DNA from: Desulfobulbus sp.
GTDB taxonomy: Bacteria; Desulfobacterota; Desulfobulbia; Desulfobulbales; Desulfobulbaceae
Direction of reading: 5' to 3'
Length of the DNA stretch: 58,222 nucleotides
Assembly (NCBI RefSeq): GCF_030824455.1
Contig: NZ_JAVBXR010000113.1
Span: forward strand, 1-58,222
The position numbers and the translations under genes were made by a program. Shown piece after piece: positions 8,931 through 19,945 of this stretch. Under the pieces are notes generated by a model, which was not told the DNA's origin, did not search any database, and worked only from the letters and a program-made list of their open reading frames with translations. How positions within the stretch are numbered: the stretch's first letter is position 1; each line of letters starts with the position of its first letter.

Positions 8931-8983
8931 AACAACGCCCCCATCCTGCAGGTCTGGATAACCTGCAAGATGAGGGCGTTGTT
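8931..8983 (-). terminator. Long hairpin between convergent genes
   Basis: AACAACGCCC (8931-8940) pairs with GGGCGTTGTT (8974-8983); CATC/GATG and TGCAGGT/ACCTGCA extend the stem inward. On the minus strand it is followed by T-rich sequence, so it best serves the oxidoreductase gene that ends at 9017. It may also stop the ParB-like transcript. Confidence 0.75.
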
Positions 8984-9016
8984 GCGTTGAGGCCTCGCGG
9001 CGGCTGAACCGACGGG

Positions 9017-12000
9017 TCAGAACGTGACCACCTCTGCAGACTGGAGCAGGCCGCTGAGTTCCAGTCGCCAGTCGGCGCCTCCCAGGGATTCCGCCAGCAG
9101 CACTGCCAGATGCTGCGGCGCAATGCCCAGGTTGCGGTTGCGGCCCAGTCCGGAGATGCAGGAGGGGCAATTGGTGACAATGGTATGGGGGCCTTGTTCG
9201 GCGACGGCTTTGGCCAGCAGATTGTCGCGTTTGCGTTGGAGCATCGCCCCGGCAATATCGGGTCGCGACAGGGCCAGGGTGCCGGCCTCGGAACAGCAGC
9301 CGCCAATCGAGGTCACTTGGCCGCCGATCTGCCGCACCATCAGATTGCCCTCGCCCTGGAGCGAGTCGTGGCAGGGAGCGTGGTAGAGAAAACGTCGCTC
9401 CTTATCCTGGACAAAGCGCTCCGGGGCCTGTTCCAGCACAAAGTAGGACACGTCGGCTAGTGCGCAGCCAAAGATTTCCTCTGCCCCCAACTCGTGCAAG
9501 GCCTCGCGGCAGGTGCCGCAACTAACGATCAGGCCGTCAAAGGCGATATAGCCAAGCATCTCCCGGATCTGACTGAGGATGATGGTGTCCCGCAGGGTGA
9601 CGTCGCTGTGCATCCGGGTTTTGGCGTTGGCCTTGGCGGGAAAGCCGCAACAGAGATTCGGCGGCGGCAGCACCACCCGCACTCCGGTTTTCAGCAGGGC
9701 ATAGATGGCGGCCTCGGCGATGTTGGCGTACAGCCGCTCCGAACCGCAGCCCGGGAAATAGAAGACCGTCTTTACGCACGGCTCCTTGGGGTTGAGCAGC
9801 AGGGCCTCGTTGAGCGAACACGAAGGCAGGGCGTCGCGCAGCGACTGCTTTGACGGTGGCATCATCGGCGACTTGAGCATGCTCACCAGTCGCCATTTTT
9901 TTGTGGTCAGCGCTTCGGGGGCCTGGCTCAGCAGGTCAGAGGCCAGCCGCTGGAGGCCGGCGCCCCATTCCACCACGGTCTTGCGAAACAACGTATTGTA
10001 GAGCCGGTTGCGGGTTTTAAGATAGTGCAGCGACATCCGAGTAGGCAGGGGCGAGTGCTTGTAGCCGCGCTCGCTGAGGATCTCGCGTTCTAGGATTGAG
10101 ACCTGGGCGGTGTCGATGTCCACCGGACACGGCTTGAGACATTTGCCGCAGAGGGTGCAGTGGTCGGCGATTTCCTCCAGATTTTTCAGTTGATTGAAGC
10201 GCGGGAAATGGGAGCGCTGCATGTCGTAGAGCAGGGCCTCGATCAACGAGCCAATGGCCAGGTTCTTGTTGCGCGGGTGGAAAAACAGGCTGCTGCCCGG
10301 ATAGAACACGCAGCAGTCGGCCTTGCACTTGCCGCAGCGGATGCATTTGGAGATCTTGGAGGCAAGCGTCTCCAGCGAGCCGTGCTGGAGAATCCGGGCC
10401 TCCAGTTCTAGCAGATTGAACGAGGGGGTGAAGACCTTGTCAATGATGTCCGGATCAACCAGCTTGCCCGGATTCATCACCCCTTGGGGATCGATCTGTC
10501 GGCGGTACAGGTTCAGTTCGTCGATCAGCTGCGGGTCCAGAAACTTCATCTTGGTGATGCCAATGCCGTGTTCGCCGCTGACCACGCCGCCCAGGGCCAC
10601 GGCCTTGGCCATGACCTCGTCGGCGGTCTCGGCCGCCCGCTGCATCATGGCCCGGTCGTTGGAAAAAACCGGGATGTTGACGTGGACGTTGCCGTCGCCG
10701 GCGTGCATGTGGGTGGCGATGATGATCCGCCGCTTGCGCGCCTCGGTGAAAATCTTTCGCACATTGGCGCTGATGCGGGCAAAACCGCGAAACAACTCCA
10801 GCAGGTCGGATTCCAGGCTTTTGAGGTAGGTTTCGCCGCGCACGTTCTCGACCACGCGTTGGCCCAGGCCGCCCAGGGCGGCGGCGCACAGTTCGTTGGC
10901 CTTGGGAATTTTGGCCTCGAGCCAGTCCGGGTCTTCGATCGGTTCGGCGGTCTCAAGGTAGGTCAAAATTTCCTGGACCACGCTCTGCTGGTTGTAGACG
11001 TCCTCGTCGATGTTGGTGTTGTCGACAAACCGGGCAAACTCGGCCAGGGCCGGCAGCGGCAGCACGATGTCCTCGTTGAGCTTGAAGGCGTTGGTGCGGG
11101 CGGCAATGGCCCCCAGCCGCTTGCGGTCGCGCCAGAAGCGGCTGGCCTCGTCGGCGTCGCTGGCGACAAAGATCTCGGTGTTGACGTGGCGGTCGAGCAG
11201 GCGCAGCAGTCGTTCCTTGCCGCGCAGGATTTGCTCGGTGGTGTGGCCGACCATGTCGATCAGCAGCACCGCTTTGGGCGGTTCGCTCCGTGCGGCCTTG
11301 AACTTGTAGTTGATCGCCCGGATGTACTCCTCATCGAAATGCTCCAGGGCCATCAGGGCCTCTTCGCCCTGATTGACGAACTGTTCGGAGATTTCGACAA
11401 TCACCCGGCTGGCCTCGTCCATGTCGGCCCCAAAAAATTCGAGACAGAAGGTCAGCTTTTTTTCATAAGCCCGGTAGAGAATGAACTCGGCCGAGGTGAT
11501 GATTCCGTCGGTGCCTTCTTTCTGCACGCCGGGCAGACCGCCTAGGGCTTTGTTGGTGATGTCCTTCCACAACCCTTTTTTGCGGATTTGGTCGCCGCGC
11601 AGTTCCACCCGCCGCACCACGGCGCCTTGGCCGTCGAAAACGTCGTAGACGACCTGATCGTCGGGCAGGATCTTGCGCATCGGATGATTGATTCGGCGCA
11701 CGGTCAGCATGCCCGCGCCGGGCATGGCAATGGTGTAGGCCAGCAGATTGTCGATGGCCGTGCCCCAGAGCACGGCGGTCTTGCCGCCGGCGTTTTCCGA
11801 AATGTTGCCGCCGATGGTCGACGCCCAGCCGCTGGTCGGGTCGGTGGCAAAAACCAGCCCCTGTTTGTCGGCGTACTGCATGGCGTCGTGGGTGATGACC
11901 CCGGCCTCAAGCCGCAGCACCGCCATCTGTTCGCTTTTGCCGCTGTCGTCGCGGAATTCTTGGGTGACGACGCCGTGGATGCGGTTGAGCTTTTCGGTGT

Positions 12001-12661
12001 TGATGATCACGCAGCCGGAATCGACCGGAACGGCGCCGCCGGTGAGGCCGGTGCCGCCGCCGCGCGGAATCACCCGCAACCCCAGCTCCTCAATGGCCGC
12101 CAGCAAGGCCGGAACCTGCTCCTCGGTTGCGGGGCGGACCACGGCCACGGGCAGATAAAGCCGCCAGTCGGTGGCGTCGGTGGCGTGGCTGATTAGGGAA
12201 AAGGGATCAAAACAGACATTGTCGGCCCCGATGATCGCGCCCAGCCGTTTGCGGATTCGCGCCCTGGCGGCCGCCGCGCCGCCGATTTCCTTCTGCAGTT
12301 CATGCACCCGCTCCAGGCAGAGGCGCACCAGGTTGACCACCTTGTTGCTGCGCGCCGAATCCACCTTCACCTTTTGGGCCGTTCCTTCAATGATGTCTAG
12401 GTCCTTTTTCATGGTCTTGAAGAAGGAGAGGCGGCGGCGGGGCGAATCAATCAGTTCCTGGTAGAGAAAAGGGTTGCGGCGGAGGATGAACAAATCGCCC
12501 ATGCAGCGCATGACCAGGCGGGCGGAACGGCCCGTAACCCGTTGACTGCGCAGCTCTTCCAGGTCGTCCCAGACAGCGGTGCCAAACAGGTGGTTGATGA
12601 TCAGCCGGTCGTCGGCGGAGGTGAAATTATATGGAATTTCTCGATAGTTGGTTGTCTTCAT
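9017..12661 (-). CDS. FAD-linked oxidase / Fe-S fusion protein with DUF3683 N-terminus
   Basis: The 1214-residue protein fuses several modules. Residues 1 to about 125 match DUF3683. A GlcD-type FAD-binding domain follows (VIPRGGGTGLTGGAVP, GWASTIGGNISENAGG) with the FAD-oxidase C-terminal domain (ATHMHAGDGNVHVNIPV, GGVVSGEHGIG). A two-cluster ferredoxin region has CIRCGKCKADC and CTLCGKCLKPCPVD. Two CCG-type cysteine domains of the GlcF/HdrD kind come last (FPGCGSERL, CCGFPAK, CGTCREAL, CPSCISGLG). Related proteins oxidise D-lactate, glycolate or another 2-hydroxyacid and pass electrons to the quinone pool or a partner. The substrate cannot be read from sequence. It is a single gene with a terminator. 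Confidence 0.88.
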   Translation of the reverse strand: MKTTNYREIPYNFTSADDRLIINHLFGTAVWDDLEELRSQRVTGRSARLVMRCMGDLFILRRNPFLYQELIDSPRRRLSFFKTMKKDLDIIEGTAQKVKVDSARSNKVVNLVRLCLERVHELQKEIGGAAAARARIRKRLGAIIGADNVCFDPFSLISHATDATDWRLYLPVAVVRPATEEQVPALLAAIEELGLRVIPRGGGTGLTGGAVPVDSGCVIINTEKLNRIHGVVTQEFRDDSGKSEQMAVLRLEAGVITHDAMQYADKQGLVFATDPTSGWASTIGGNISENAGGKTAVLWGTAIDNLLAYTIAMPGAGMLTVRRINHPMRKILPDDQVVYDVFDGQGAVVRRVELRGDQIRKKGLWKDITNKALGGLPGVQKEGTDGIITSAEFILYRAYEKKLTFCLEFFGADMDEASRVIVEISEQFVNQGEEALMALEHFDEEYIRAINYKFKAARSEPPKAVLLIDMVGHTTEQILRGKERLLRLLDRHVNTEIFVASDADEASRFWRDRKRLGAIAARTNAFKLNEDIVLPLPALAEFARFVDNTNIDEDVYNQQSVVQEILTYLETAEPIEDPDWLEAKIPKANELCAAALGGLGQRVVENVRGETYLKSLESDLLELFRGFARISANVRKIFTEARKRRIIIATHMHAGDGNVHVNIPVFSNDRAMMQRAAETADEVMAKAVALGGVVSGEHGIGITKMKFLDPQLIDELNLYRRQIDPQGVMNPGKLVDPDIIDKVFTPSFNLLELEARILQHGSLETLASKISKCIRCGKCKADCCVFYPGSSLFFHPRNKNLAIGSLIEALLYDMQRSHFPRFNQLKNLEEIADHCTLCGKCLKPCPVDIDTAQVSILEREILSERGYKHSPLPTRMSLHYLKTRNRLYNTLFRKTVVEWGAGLQRLASDLLSQAPEALTTKKWRLVSMLKSPMMPPSKQSLRDALPSCSLNEALLLNPKEPCVKTVFYFPGCGSERLYANIAEAAIYALLKTGVRVVLPPPNLCCGFPAKANAKTRMHSDVTLRDTIILSQIREMLGYIAFDGLIVSCGTCREALHELGAEEIFGCALADVSYFVLEQAPERFVQDKERRFLYHAPCHDSLQGEGNLMVRQIGGQVTSIGGCCSEAGTLALSRPDIAGAMLQRKRDNLLAKAVAEQGPHTIVTNCPSCISGLGRNRNLGIAPQHLAVLLAESLGGADWRLELSGLLQSAEVVTF

Positions 12662-12874
12662 CTGCTGTCCGTGCGTTCAAACTGCTGGGAAATAACCTGG
12701 GAGCCACCGGCAAGGCCGGCGGCGGCGGGGAGGTTACGGCTCTTAACGTGTTGCTGGGGGATGATAGGCGCTCTTATGGAAAAACGGCCGCTCACGGCTG
12801 GAGGATAGAAAAAGTAAAGCTGATTTCGTACCACAACGGGATAAGCGATGCAAATATTTCTCGCCGGTCCCGGA

Positions 12875-14863
12875 TCAGGCCGCCATTTCCCCGATCAGTC
12901 GTTCGGCGGTGAAAAACTTGGTTTGAAAGGCGGCGCGGGCCTCGTTGGAGCCGATGATTGCCACCAGATCCTGGTCCTGGAAGCGGAACTGGGGGCCGGG
13001 ATTGGGCTCCAGCTGGTTGTCGCGGAGCACGCCCACCACCGAGACCCCAGTTTTTTTGCGGATCTCGGATTCACCGATGGAGCGGGCGACCAGCGGGCTG
13101 CCGGCGGCAATGGTCAGCCACTGGAGATCGAACTGCTGTTCGGCGGAACGGAACTGGGACAGGGTTTGATAGGGTTTGCTCTGGCTCATGCCGCTGACGA
13201 AATATTCCTGCCGCAGGGTCTCGGTCTGCCGCTGAATTTCGGTCACCGGGATGTGCAGGGCCAACAGCGCCTGCCGGGTCATTTCCAGGCCGGCTTCCAG
13301 TTCCGGGTAGACCAGATCGGTGACGTTCAGTTCGCTGAAGATTGCAAAAAAATCCGGGTCCGACAGTCGGGCCACCACCTCGATGCGGTTGTTGAGCCGC
13401 TGGGCATGGGCGATGATGGTTTGCGCTTCGACAATGCCGGGAATGGTGACCACCAGCAGGGCGGCGTCGCCCATCGATGCCGCCTCCAGCACGATTTCGT
13501 GGCTGGCGTCGCCGTAGACCACCGCGTGCCCGGCCTCCTTGGCCTGTTCGATCCGTCGCTGATCGAGTTCAATCACCACAAAGGGTCGGGCCAGACGGTG
13601 GAGGGCGGCCGCAATCTGCATCCCCACCCGGCCGCCGCCGGCAATCACCACATGGCGGCTGAATCCCTTGTCCGGAAAGTTGATTGATTCCAACAATTCC
13701 TTCTGGAACCACCGCTTTTTCAGGGCGTACAGGCGGGCGGTCTGGGCTGAGATAATCGGCGTCAGCACCATGGTCAGCACTGCCGTGGTCAGCACCAGGT
13801 TGTAAAAATCGTGGCTGATCGATCCGCTGGACACGCCGATCCGGGCCAGGACAAAGGAAAATTCGCCGATCTGGAACAACCCCAACCCCACGGCGACGGG
13901 AACGACGTTGCCGTAGCGAAACAGCCAGGAGACGCCGGCAAAGATCAGGCTCTTGCCCAGGCTGACCAGCAGCACCAGCAGCAGGATGGAGCCGAAATGA
14001 TCGACCATGAAACCAGGGTCAAGCAGCATGCCCACCGAGGCGAAAAAGAGCAGGCCAAAGACGTCGCGCAGCGGGATGATGTCGCTTAAGGCCTGGTGGC
14101 CGTAGTCGGACTCGTTAAGCACCATGCCGGCGATGAAGGCGCCAAAGGCAAACGACAAGCCAATGAGATAGGTGGCGTAGCCAATGCCCAGACCAATGGC
14201 GATGATCGCCAGGAGAAAGAGCTCGCGCGAACCGATCTTGGCGATGCGGCGCATCAGCCAGGGCAGCAGCTTAATGCCCAGGACGAACATGCAGAGCAGG
14301 AACAGGGCGGCCTTCACCGCCGCTTGGCCGAGATGGGCCATGCCGGCGGCCGGATCGTTCATCAGCGGCAGGATGATCAGCATCGGCACCACCGCCAGAT
14401 CCTGGACAATGAGCATGCCGATCATCACCTTGCTCGACAGCGTCCCCAGCCAGCCCTGGTTCATCAGGGTTTTGAGGATCACCATGGTCGACGACAGCGA
14501 GATCAGGGCCCCGAACCAGATCGAGGTTTTGAGGTCCCAGCCCAGCATCTGGCCAATGCCCATGCCCAGGGCCAGGGTCAAACCGATCTGCAGCGGCGTG
14601 CCGATCAGGGCAATCCATTTGACCGGTTTGAGGTCTTTATGGGAAAACTCCAACCCCAGGGCAAAGAGCAACAAACCCACCCCGATTTCGGCCAGGAGTT
14701 CGATGTCGTGGGCGTCGGAGATGGTCAGGCCGCCGGTGTGGGGGCCGAGGATGACGCCGGCCAGGATGTAGCCGAGAATCAGCGGTTGCCGCAGCCGCTG
14801 CATCAAGAGGCCGCAGAAAAAGGAGGTCAGGACAAGGAGGATGATGTCGGTGGCGATGCCCAT
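12875..14863 (-). CDS. KefB/YbaL-type monovalent cation:proton antiporter (CPA2)
   Basis: The 662-residue inner-membrane protein begins with a CPA2 antiporter domain of about 12 hydrophobic segments (residues 5-380) carrying [16 protein letters not shown] and [15 protein letters not shown] cytoplasmic RCK N domain follows with [13 protein letters not shown] (about 410-425) and the acidic VIELDQ. An RCK/TrkA-C domain lies at about residues 575-655. Such proteins exchange K+ or Na+ for H+ and are gated by a nucleotide at the RCK domain. There is no KefF/KefG-type partner next to it. The start ATG has a GGA-containing weak Shine-Dalgarno. It is separated by about 200 bases from the neighbouring kinase and oxidase genes. 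Confidence 0.88.
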   Translation of the reverse strand: MGIATDIILLVLTSFFCGLLMQRLRQPLILGYILAGVILGPHTGGLTISDAHDIELLAEIGVGLLLFALGLEFSHKDLKPVKWIALIGTPLQIGLTLALGMGIGQMLGWDLKTSIWFGALISLSSTMVILKTLMNQGWLGTLSSKVMIGMLIVQDLAVVPMLIILPLMNDPAAGMAHLGQAAVKAALFLLCMFVLGIKLLPWLMRRIAKIGSRELFLLAIIAIGLGIGYATYLIGLSFAFGAFIAGMVLNESDYGHQALSDIIPLRDVFGLLFFASVGMLLDPGFMVDHFGSILLLVLLVSLGKSLIFAGVSWLFRYGNVVPVAVGLGLFQIGEFSFVLARIGVSSGSISHDFYNLVLTTAVLTMVLTPIISAQTARLYALKKRWFQKELLESINFPDKGFSRHVVIAGGGRVGMQIAAALHRLARPFVVIELDQRRIEQAKEAGHAVVYGDASHEIVLEAASMGDAALLVVTIPGIVEAQTIIAHAQRLNNRIEVVARLSDPDFFAIFSELNVTDLVYPELEAGLEMTRQALLALHIPVTEIQRQTETLRQEYFVSGMSQSKPYQTLSQFRSAEQQFDLQWLTIAAGSPLVARSIGESEIRKKTGVSVVGVLRDNQLEPNPGPQFRFQDQDLVAIIGSNEARAAFQTKFFTAERLIGEMAA

Positions 14864-15059
14864 GGTGATCCGTTATGGCCGGCGCGCGGCCGACTGCACT
14901 TGAGGGAGAAAGGGATTTGTGCAAAGGGGCAACTATACCAACAGCAGGGAAAATGGCCAGTGGATTTCGTTGTGCGTCCCGCCTTCCCGGCAGACGTTCC
15001 GATGAGGGATCGATTGCCAGCAACCTGGCGGCAACGGAAAGGAGAGCGGGCGGCGAAAG

Positions 15060-17066
15060 TCAGCGCAGGGGCAGTTGAACAATAAAGGTTGTGCCGACTC
15101 CAGGCTCAGTCTCAAAACGCAGTTTGCCCTGGTGCTTGTCGACCACCACGTTGCGGGCCAGGGCCAACCCCTGGCCGGTGCCCTTGCCGATCTTTTTGGT
15201 GGTGAAGAACGGTTCGAAAATGCGATGTTGAATAGCCGCGGGGATGCCGCCGCCGGTGTCGGCGATGCGAATCTCCATCCATTCGCCGTCGATCCGGGTC
15301 GACAGGCGGATGACGCCCTTGCCTTTGCGGCCGCCGTCAGTCACGTCGGCAATGGCGTGGGTCGCGTTGACAATGATGTTGAGCAACACCTGGTTAATTT
15401 CGCCGGGCAGGCAGAGCAGCATCGGCAGGTCAGGCGCAAGGTCGGTTTCCGTTTCGGCGATGTATTTCCACTCGTTGCGGCTGACGGTCAGGGTGTTTTC
15501 CAGGGCGTGGTTGATGTCGACCAAGACCTTTTCTTCGGAGCCGGGATGAGAAAACTCGCGCATGGCCCGGACAATGGCGCCAACCCGGTTGATGCCGTCC
15601 ATGCTTTGTTCGATGGTCTTCGGGATTTCGTCGAGGAAAAAGGGAAGATCGGCCCGTTGGATCGTTTCCTCCAGGGGCGAGGCCAAGTCCATGGCCGCTT
15701 GGTTATGTTTCAAGGCCTGGGCAAGCTGTTCGGCGCAGGTGCAGATTGCTGTTATGTCCTTGAAACTGTCGCTAAGAAAACGGAGGTTGTCGCCGACGTA
15801 CTGCACCGGAGTGTTGATTTCATGGGCAATGCCGGCTGCCAGTTGGCCAATGGCTTCGAGCTTTTGCGTCTGATGGAGTTCCTGTTCCATAAGCAATTTT
15901 GCGGTCACGTCTTCCAGCAGGCCAACCGCAGCGGTTATTGCGCCGCCGTCTGCAAAGATCGGGCTGATCACGACGCGAAAGATCCGCTCGCTGTCGGCAG
16001 TGTTGAATTTGGCGGTTGCTTCCTGGGGTGTGCCGCACTCGAAGACCGCTGCGGCCGAGAACTCGGCAAAGGCCTGCTCCCGTCCCTGCTGATCGAAGAA
16101 ATCAAGCAGATTGCCGCCCTCGGTGTCGGCCATTGTCTTGGGAAACCATGTGCGCATCTGTTTGTTGACCTGCAGGATTTCCATGCCAGGGCTGATCATC
16201 ATCACCCCGATGTGCAGATTGTCCATGATGGACCGCAGTTTTTCCTCGGAGCGGCGAAGCGAATGCTCTGTCTGTTTCAGTTCGGTGATGTCCAGGCCGA
16301 TGCCCACCAAACCGGCCAGCTCCCCGGTGCTGTCGTTGAAGGTGGCCTTGTGGAGAAGCGAGTATTTCAGGGAACCGTCGGCGTGTGCGCTCACCCGCTC
16401 GTCCACCTGAGCGCCGCGGTTTTGGAGGAGTTCCAGATCCATTGCGTGCAGTTCGGCGGCCAGTCGTGGTTGGTGCACATCAAAGGTCGTTTTGCCGATG
16501 ACCGAATCCCGCCGGCGATGGAAGGTTTCTTCAAAGGCCCGGTTGCATCCCAGGTACACGCATTGGGTGTCTTTGTAATAGATGGGCACGGGGATGGCGT
16601 CGAGCAGGGTCTGGAGAAAATAGAGCTGTTCGTCAAGCAATCGGGTGCGGGCCGCAACCTCGCGCTCCAGCAAACGGTTGGCGTACTGTTCCTGCAGTTC
16701 AAGCCGCTGGCGCCGCAGGGCGTTTTCCACCGTGATCAGCGCCAGATTGGCGGTGAATGGCTTGAGGATATAGCCGTAAATCCCCAGATCGATAATTTCT
16801 TTGACCTGCTCGGGATCGTCTAAAACACTGGCGATGACCACAGCCACCTCTGGATAACGCGTTTTTGTGTGCCGGATTAGGTCAAGGCCTGTCTCTCCGG
16901 GCATGTCGATATCGGTGATCAGGAGGTCAAAGGGCGTTTCGGTCAGCAACCGCTTGGCCTGGGCCACGTTCTCGGCGGCCTGACAGAAGTGGCCGGCCTT
17001 TTCCAGGAGTGCAGTGAGCAAGCTGCGAATATACGGTTCGTCGTCAACGATAAGAATGGCATCCAT
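15060..17066 (-). CDS. Soluble sensor kinase with N-terminal receiver: REC-PAS-PAS-HisKA-HATPase
   Basis: The 668-residue protein has no membrane segment. A receiver domain at 1-120 carries D52 as phospho-acceptor and K102. A coiled linker and two PAS domains follow (about 145-265 and 275-395), then the dimerisation helix with phospho-histidine H415 in AAGIAHEINTPVQYV. The C-terminal ATPase domain (about 540-667) has N, G1 (DTGGGIP) and G2 (GKGTGQGLALA) boxes. The N-terminal receiver implies that it is itself a target of another kinase. The ATG at 17066 has a GAGGA site. It is about 100 bases downstream of the next kinase gene, in the same direction. Confidence 0.9.
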   Translation of the reverse strand: MDAILIVDDEPYIRSLLTALLEKAGHFCQAAENVAQAKRLLTETPFDLLITDIDMPGETGLDLIRHTKTRYPEVAVVIASVLDDPEQVKEIIDLGIYGYILKPFTANLALITVENALRRQRLELQEQYANRLLEREVAARTRLLDEQLYFLQTLLDAIPVPIYYKDTQCVYLGCNRAFEETFHRRRDSVIGKTTFDVHQPRLAAELHAMDLELLQNRGAQVDERVSAHADGSLKYSLLHKATFNDSTGELAGLVGIGLDITELKQTEHSLRRSEEKLRSIMDNLHIGVMMISPGMEILQVNKQMRTWFPKTMADTEGGNLLDFFDQQGREQAFAEFSAAAVFECGTPQEATAKFNTADSERIFRVVISPIFADGGAITAAVGLLEDVTAKLLMEQELHQTQKLEAIGQLAAGIAHEINTPVQYVGDNLRFLSDSFKDITAICTCAEQLAQALKHNQAAMDLASPLEETIQRADLPFFLDEIPKTIEQSMDGINRVGAIVRAMREFSHPGSEEKVLVDINHALENTLTVSRNEWKYIAETETDLAPDLPMLLCLPGEINQVLLNIIVNATHAIADVTDGGRKGKGVIRLSTRIDGEWMEIRIADTGGGIPAAIQHRIFEPFFTTKKIGKGTGQGLALARNVVVDKHQGKLRFETEPGVGTTFIVQLPLR

Positions 17067-17165
17067 CTCATTTTTCCTCGGGAACGCTTTTGCCGGCCTT
17101 GGCGATACGATTGCTCCTTTTCACAATCGGTTGCGGGGAAGACAGCGCTGAACGCAAACACAGCT

Positions 17166-19508
17166 TCACGGCAGAGATGAGGGCAGGGCTGAGGGCGCAT
17201 CCAACGCCTGGCGCACAGCCTGGAGAAGTTCGGCAATGGCAACCGGTTTGTACAGCACCGTTGTTCGTAGGTCGGTCAGCTCTTTGTGGCGGATGTTTTC
17301 CGGCGCATACCCGCTGACAAAGACCCCTTTGATGTCGGGTTGCAGTTTGCGAATCGCCTCCATGGCAAGCTTGCCGTTCATTTTCGGCATCACCAGGTCA
17401 AAGAGGAGCAGGTCGATTGTACCCCAATGATCCTCGAATTTTCGCACCCCGTCCTCGCCGTTGACCGCTTCGATGACCGTGTAGCCGTTTTGTTCCAGGA
17501 TGGAGGCGAACAGCTCGCGCACCGCTGGTTCGTCCTCGGCAAGGAGGATCGTCTCCCGGCCGCCGGGTGGCTTCAGCTGCGCCGGAGGGATGGATGCGGA
17601 GGGCTCCTGCTCCGCGATCAACGGCAAAAAGAACCTGAACGTGGTTCCCTTGCCTGGCTCGCTCGCGGCCTCGATGTGACCCTGGTGCTCCCTGATGATG
17701 CCGTAGACGACCGCCAGTCCCAGTCCCGTTCCCTTGCCCACTTCTTTGGTGGTGAAAAAAGGCTCAAAGATTTTGTCCAGGATTTTTTGCTCCATCCCCT
17801 TGCCGGTGTCGGTCACCGTGATCCGCGCATACGGGCCCGGGGCGCCGAGGCCATGGGCGGCAACAAATGCCTGATCCAGCTGCACGCACTCGGCGGCAAT
17901 TAAGAGGCGTCCGCCGACGGGCATGGCGTCGCGGGCGTTGGTGGCGAAATTCATCAACACCTGTTCCAGTTGGTGGCCGTCGGCAAAGACCATCAGCGGT
18001 TGTTTGACCAGCTGGGTGTCGCATTGAATGTCTTCGCCGATGATCCGGCGGATCAGTTTTTCGATCCTGACAATGACGGCGTTGACGTCGACCGGTTTTT
18101 TCTTGCTGCCCTGCTTGCGGCTGAACAACAGGAGGTCTTTGGTCAGATGGGAGGCCCGCAGTCCGGCCTCGATGATGGTGCGGACGCTTTTGCGCGCCGG
18201 ATGATCCATGGTCAGATGTTCAAGGGCCATCTCTCCATAGCCGAGGATGGCAGACAAGATGTTATTGAAATCGTGGGCAATGCCGCCGGCCAAGGTGCCT
18301 ATGGTCTCCATTTTCTGGGCCTGGCGATACTGTTCCTCCAGCTGGCGATTGGTGGTAACGTCTCGAATGATTTCAATAACCCCGTCCAGTTCCCCTGATT
18401 GGCCGACGACCGGAACCGCGCGTATTTCAAACTCCCGGCCCATTTCCAGCGACGACAAACACGCAATTTCATTCTGACGGCTGACGAGGCTGCGCGCCAC
18501 AGGGCAGGAATCGCATTTTTCTTCCCGATTCCAGAAGGCCAGGTGGCAGACTTTGTTCCGCAATTCCGCGCCGCTTTTCCCGTGGAACATTTGCTGCGCC
18601 GCTGCATTCACCCAGCGGACTTCAAGCTGCGGCGAGAGGTGGACAATGCCGTCCGGGACGTTGTCGAGCAAGGCGCGGTATTCCTGGGACAGACTGCGGT
18701 AGCGTTCCTCCTGTTCTTTGAGCAGCACCTGGGTTTGTTTGCGTTCGGTAACGTCGCGGGCGATGCCGAAGAGTCCGTTGATGTTGCCCTGTTGATCAAA
18801 AATCGGACCTTTGGTCACCGAAAAGATCTGCTGTTTCCCCGCGCGCGCGATCAACTGTTCCTCTTGGGTCAGCAACCGTCCCGATTCGATGATGGTGCGA
18901 TTGTCTGCCTGCAGCATTGCCGCCGTCTCGGGAGAAAAGAAAGCGCTGTCGTCCTGGCCGATGACCTCGTTGACCGTTTGCCCGATAAAATCGGCTGCCG
19001 CCTGATTGCAGAGAAGATAGCGGCCCTCGCGATCTTTGACAAAGACGGAGTCGGAGGTTCCGTCCAGCACGGCGCGCATCAGCTGCTCGCTTGCGGCCAA
19101 ATTCTTTTCAGCCTTTATCCTGCGCTGCTTTTCGGCCTGTTCGGCGAGGCTGCGTTCGATGGCGGGAATAAGGCGAAAGAGGCGATCCTTGAGCACAAAG
19201 TCGCTCAGCCCGCTCTTGAGCAGTTCAACGGCGGTTTCCTCGCCAATGCTGCCGGACACCAGGATGATCGGAACCCCTGGTTTGCTTGCCTTGAGCGATT
19301 CCAAGGTTACGGTGAAATCAAGCCCCGCCACCCGGTAATCGGAGAGAATCAGATCCCAGCCGTCTTCGCGCAGGGCGGCGGTCAATTCTGCGGAATCCCT
19401 GACCCAGCGGAGTTCGGCCTGCAAAGCGCTGCGGCGGATCTGGCGATCAATCAGCAAAAAATCGGCCTGCTCATCCTCAATCAGCAGGATTTTTAATGGG
19501 CTTGGCAT
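17166..19508 (-). CDS. Hybrid sensor kinase: REC-PAS-PAS-HisKA-HATPase-REC
   Basis: The 780-residue soluble protein has receivers at both ends: D57 in the first (1-125) and D704 in the last (652-770). Two PAS domains lie between (about 140-255 and 275-385). The second has a cysteine set, C321, C332 and C335 in CDSCPV, which recurs in PAS domains of anaerobes and could bind a metal or act in redox sensing. The kinase core has H412 in [12 protein letters not shown] and ATPase boxes DTGKGM and GKGTGLGLA. Its start overlaps the preceding single-receiver gene by 16 bases, so the two are probably made together and act in one relay. Confidence 0.9.
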   Translation of the reverse strand: MPSPLKILLIEDEQADFLLIDRQIRRSALQAELRWVRDSAELTAALREDGWDLILSDYRVAGLDFTVTLESLKASKPGVPIILVSGSIGEETAVELLKSGLSDFVLKDRLFRLIPAIERSLAEQAEKQRRIKAEKNLAASEQLMRAVLDGTSDSVFVKDREGRYLLCNQAAADFIGQTVNEVIGQDDSAFFSPETAAMLQADNRTIIESGRLLTQEEQLIARAGKQQIFSVTKGPIFDQQGNINGLFGIARDVTERKQTQVLLKEQEERYRSLSQEYRALLDNVPDGIVHLSPQLEVRWVNAAAQQMFHGKSGAELRNKVCHLAFWNREEKCDSCPVARSLVSRQNEIACLSSLEMGREFEIRAVPVVGQSGELDGVIEIIRDVTTNRQLEEQYRQAQKMETIGTLAGGIAHDFNNILSAILGYGEMALEHLTMDHPARKSVRTIIEAGLRASHLTKDLLLFSRKQGSKKKPVDVNAVIVRIEKLIRRIIGEDIQCDTQLVKQPLMVFADGHQLEQVLMNFATNARDAMPVGGRLLIAAECVQLDQAFVAAHGLGAPGPYARITVTDTGKGMEQKILDKIFEPFFTTKEVGKGTGLGLAVVYGIIREHQGHIEAASEPGKGTTFRFFLPLIAEQEPSASIPPAQLKPPGGRETILLAEDEPAVRELFASILEQNGYTVIEAVNGEDGVRKFEDHWGTIDLLLFDLVMPKMNGKLAMEAIRKLQPDIKGVFVSGYAPENIRHKELTDLRTTVLYKPVAIAELLQAVRQALDAPSALPSSLP

Positions 19509-19945
19509 GCGGTAACCGGAATCTGGTTGATGGCGACCCAGTAAATGCCGAGGCGGGCGACGGTCTCGGCAAATTCGGAGAAATCCAAGGGCTTGCGGAC
19601 AAAGCTGTTGGCGCCGGATTCATAGCTGCTCAGGCGGTCTTGCTCCTCGTCGGAGGAGGTGAGGATGACCACCGGCGTCAGTTTGGTGCGCGGATCGGCG
19701 CGTATCCTTTCCAGCACCTCCAGGCCGGAAAGCCTGGGCAGGCTGATGTCCAGGAGGATAACCGTCGGCAGGGCGCGACCGGTCGGGGTGTGAAATTCGC
19801 CTTGATTGAACAGATAATCAATGGCTTGCTGGCCATCGCGCGCCACATCGACGCGGTTGGCGACATGGGCCTTTTTCAGCGCCCGCAGGATCAGCATTTC
19901 ATCCTGGGGATTGTCCTCGACGAGCAAAATGGCGGTGCTGTTCAC
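19493..19945 (-). CDS. Stand-alone receiver protein, Rcp1-like
   Basis: The 150-residue single receiver domain has acidic EDN near the N-terminus, the phospho-acceptor Asp in ILLDISLPRLSG, TSS and KP. The long insertion before the acceptor (FNQGEFHTPTGRALP) is typical of the Rcp1 type that partners phytochrome-like kinases. It has no output domain, so it acts as a phosphate shuttle or by protein contact. The start is GTG at 19945 with AAGGAG seven bases upstream. That GTG overlaps the TGA of the membrane kinase before it, and its own end overlaps the next hybrid kinase by 16 bases. The three genes thus form a coupled set. Confidence 0.9.
   Translation of the reverse strand: MNSTAILLVEDNPQDEMLILRALKKAHVANRVDVARDGQQAIDYLFNQGEFHTPTGRALPTVILLDISLPRLSGLEVLERIRADPRTKLTPVVILTSSDEEQDRLSSYESGANSFVRKPLDFSEFAETVARLGIYWVAINQIPVTACQAH

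Noticed and set aside
10484..11545. 353-codon plus-strand open frame
   Set aside because: It is antisense to the FAD/Fe-S protein and shows no recognisable domain.
15075..16823. 582-codon plus-strand open frame
   Set aside because: It is antisense to the well-supported receiver/PAS kinase gene and has no family features; high GC keeps the opposite strand open.
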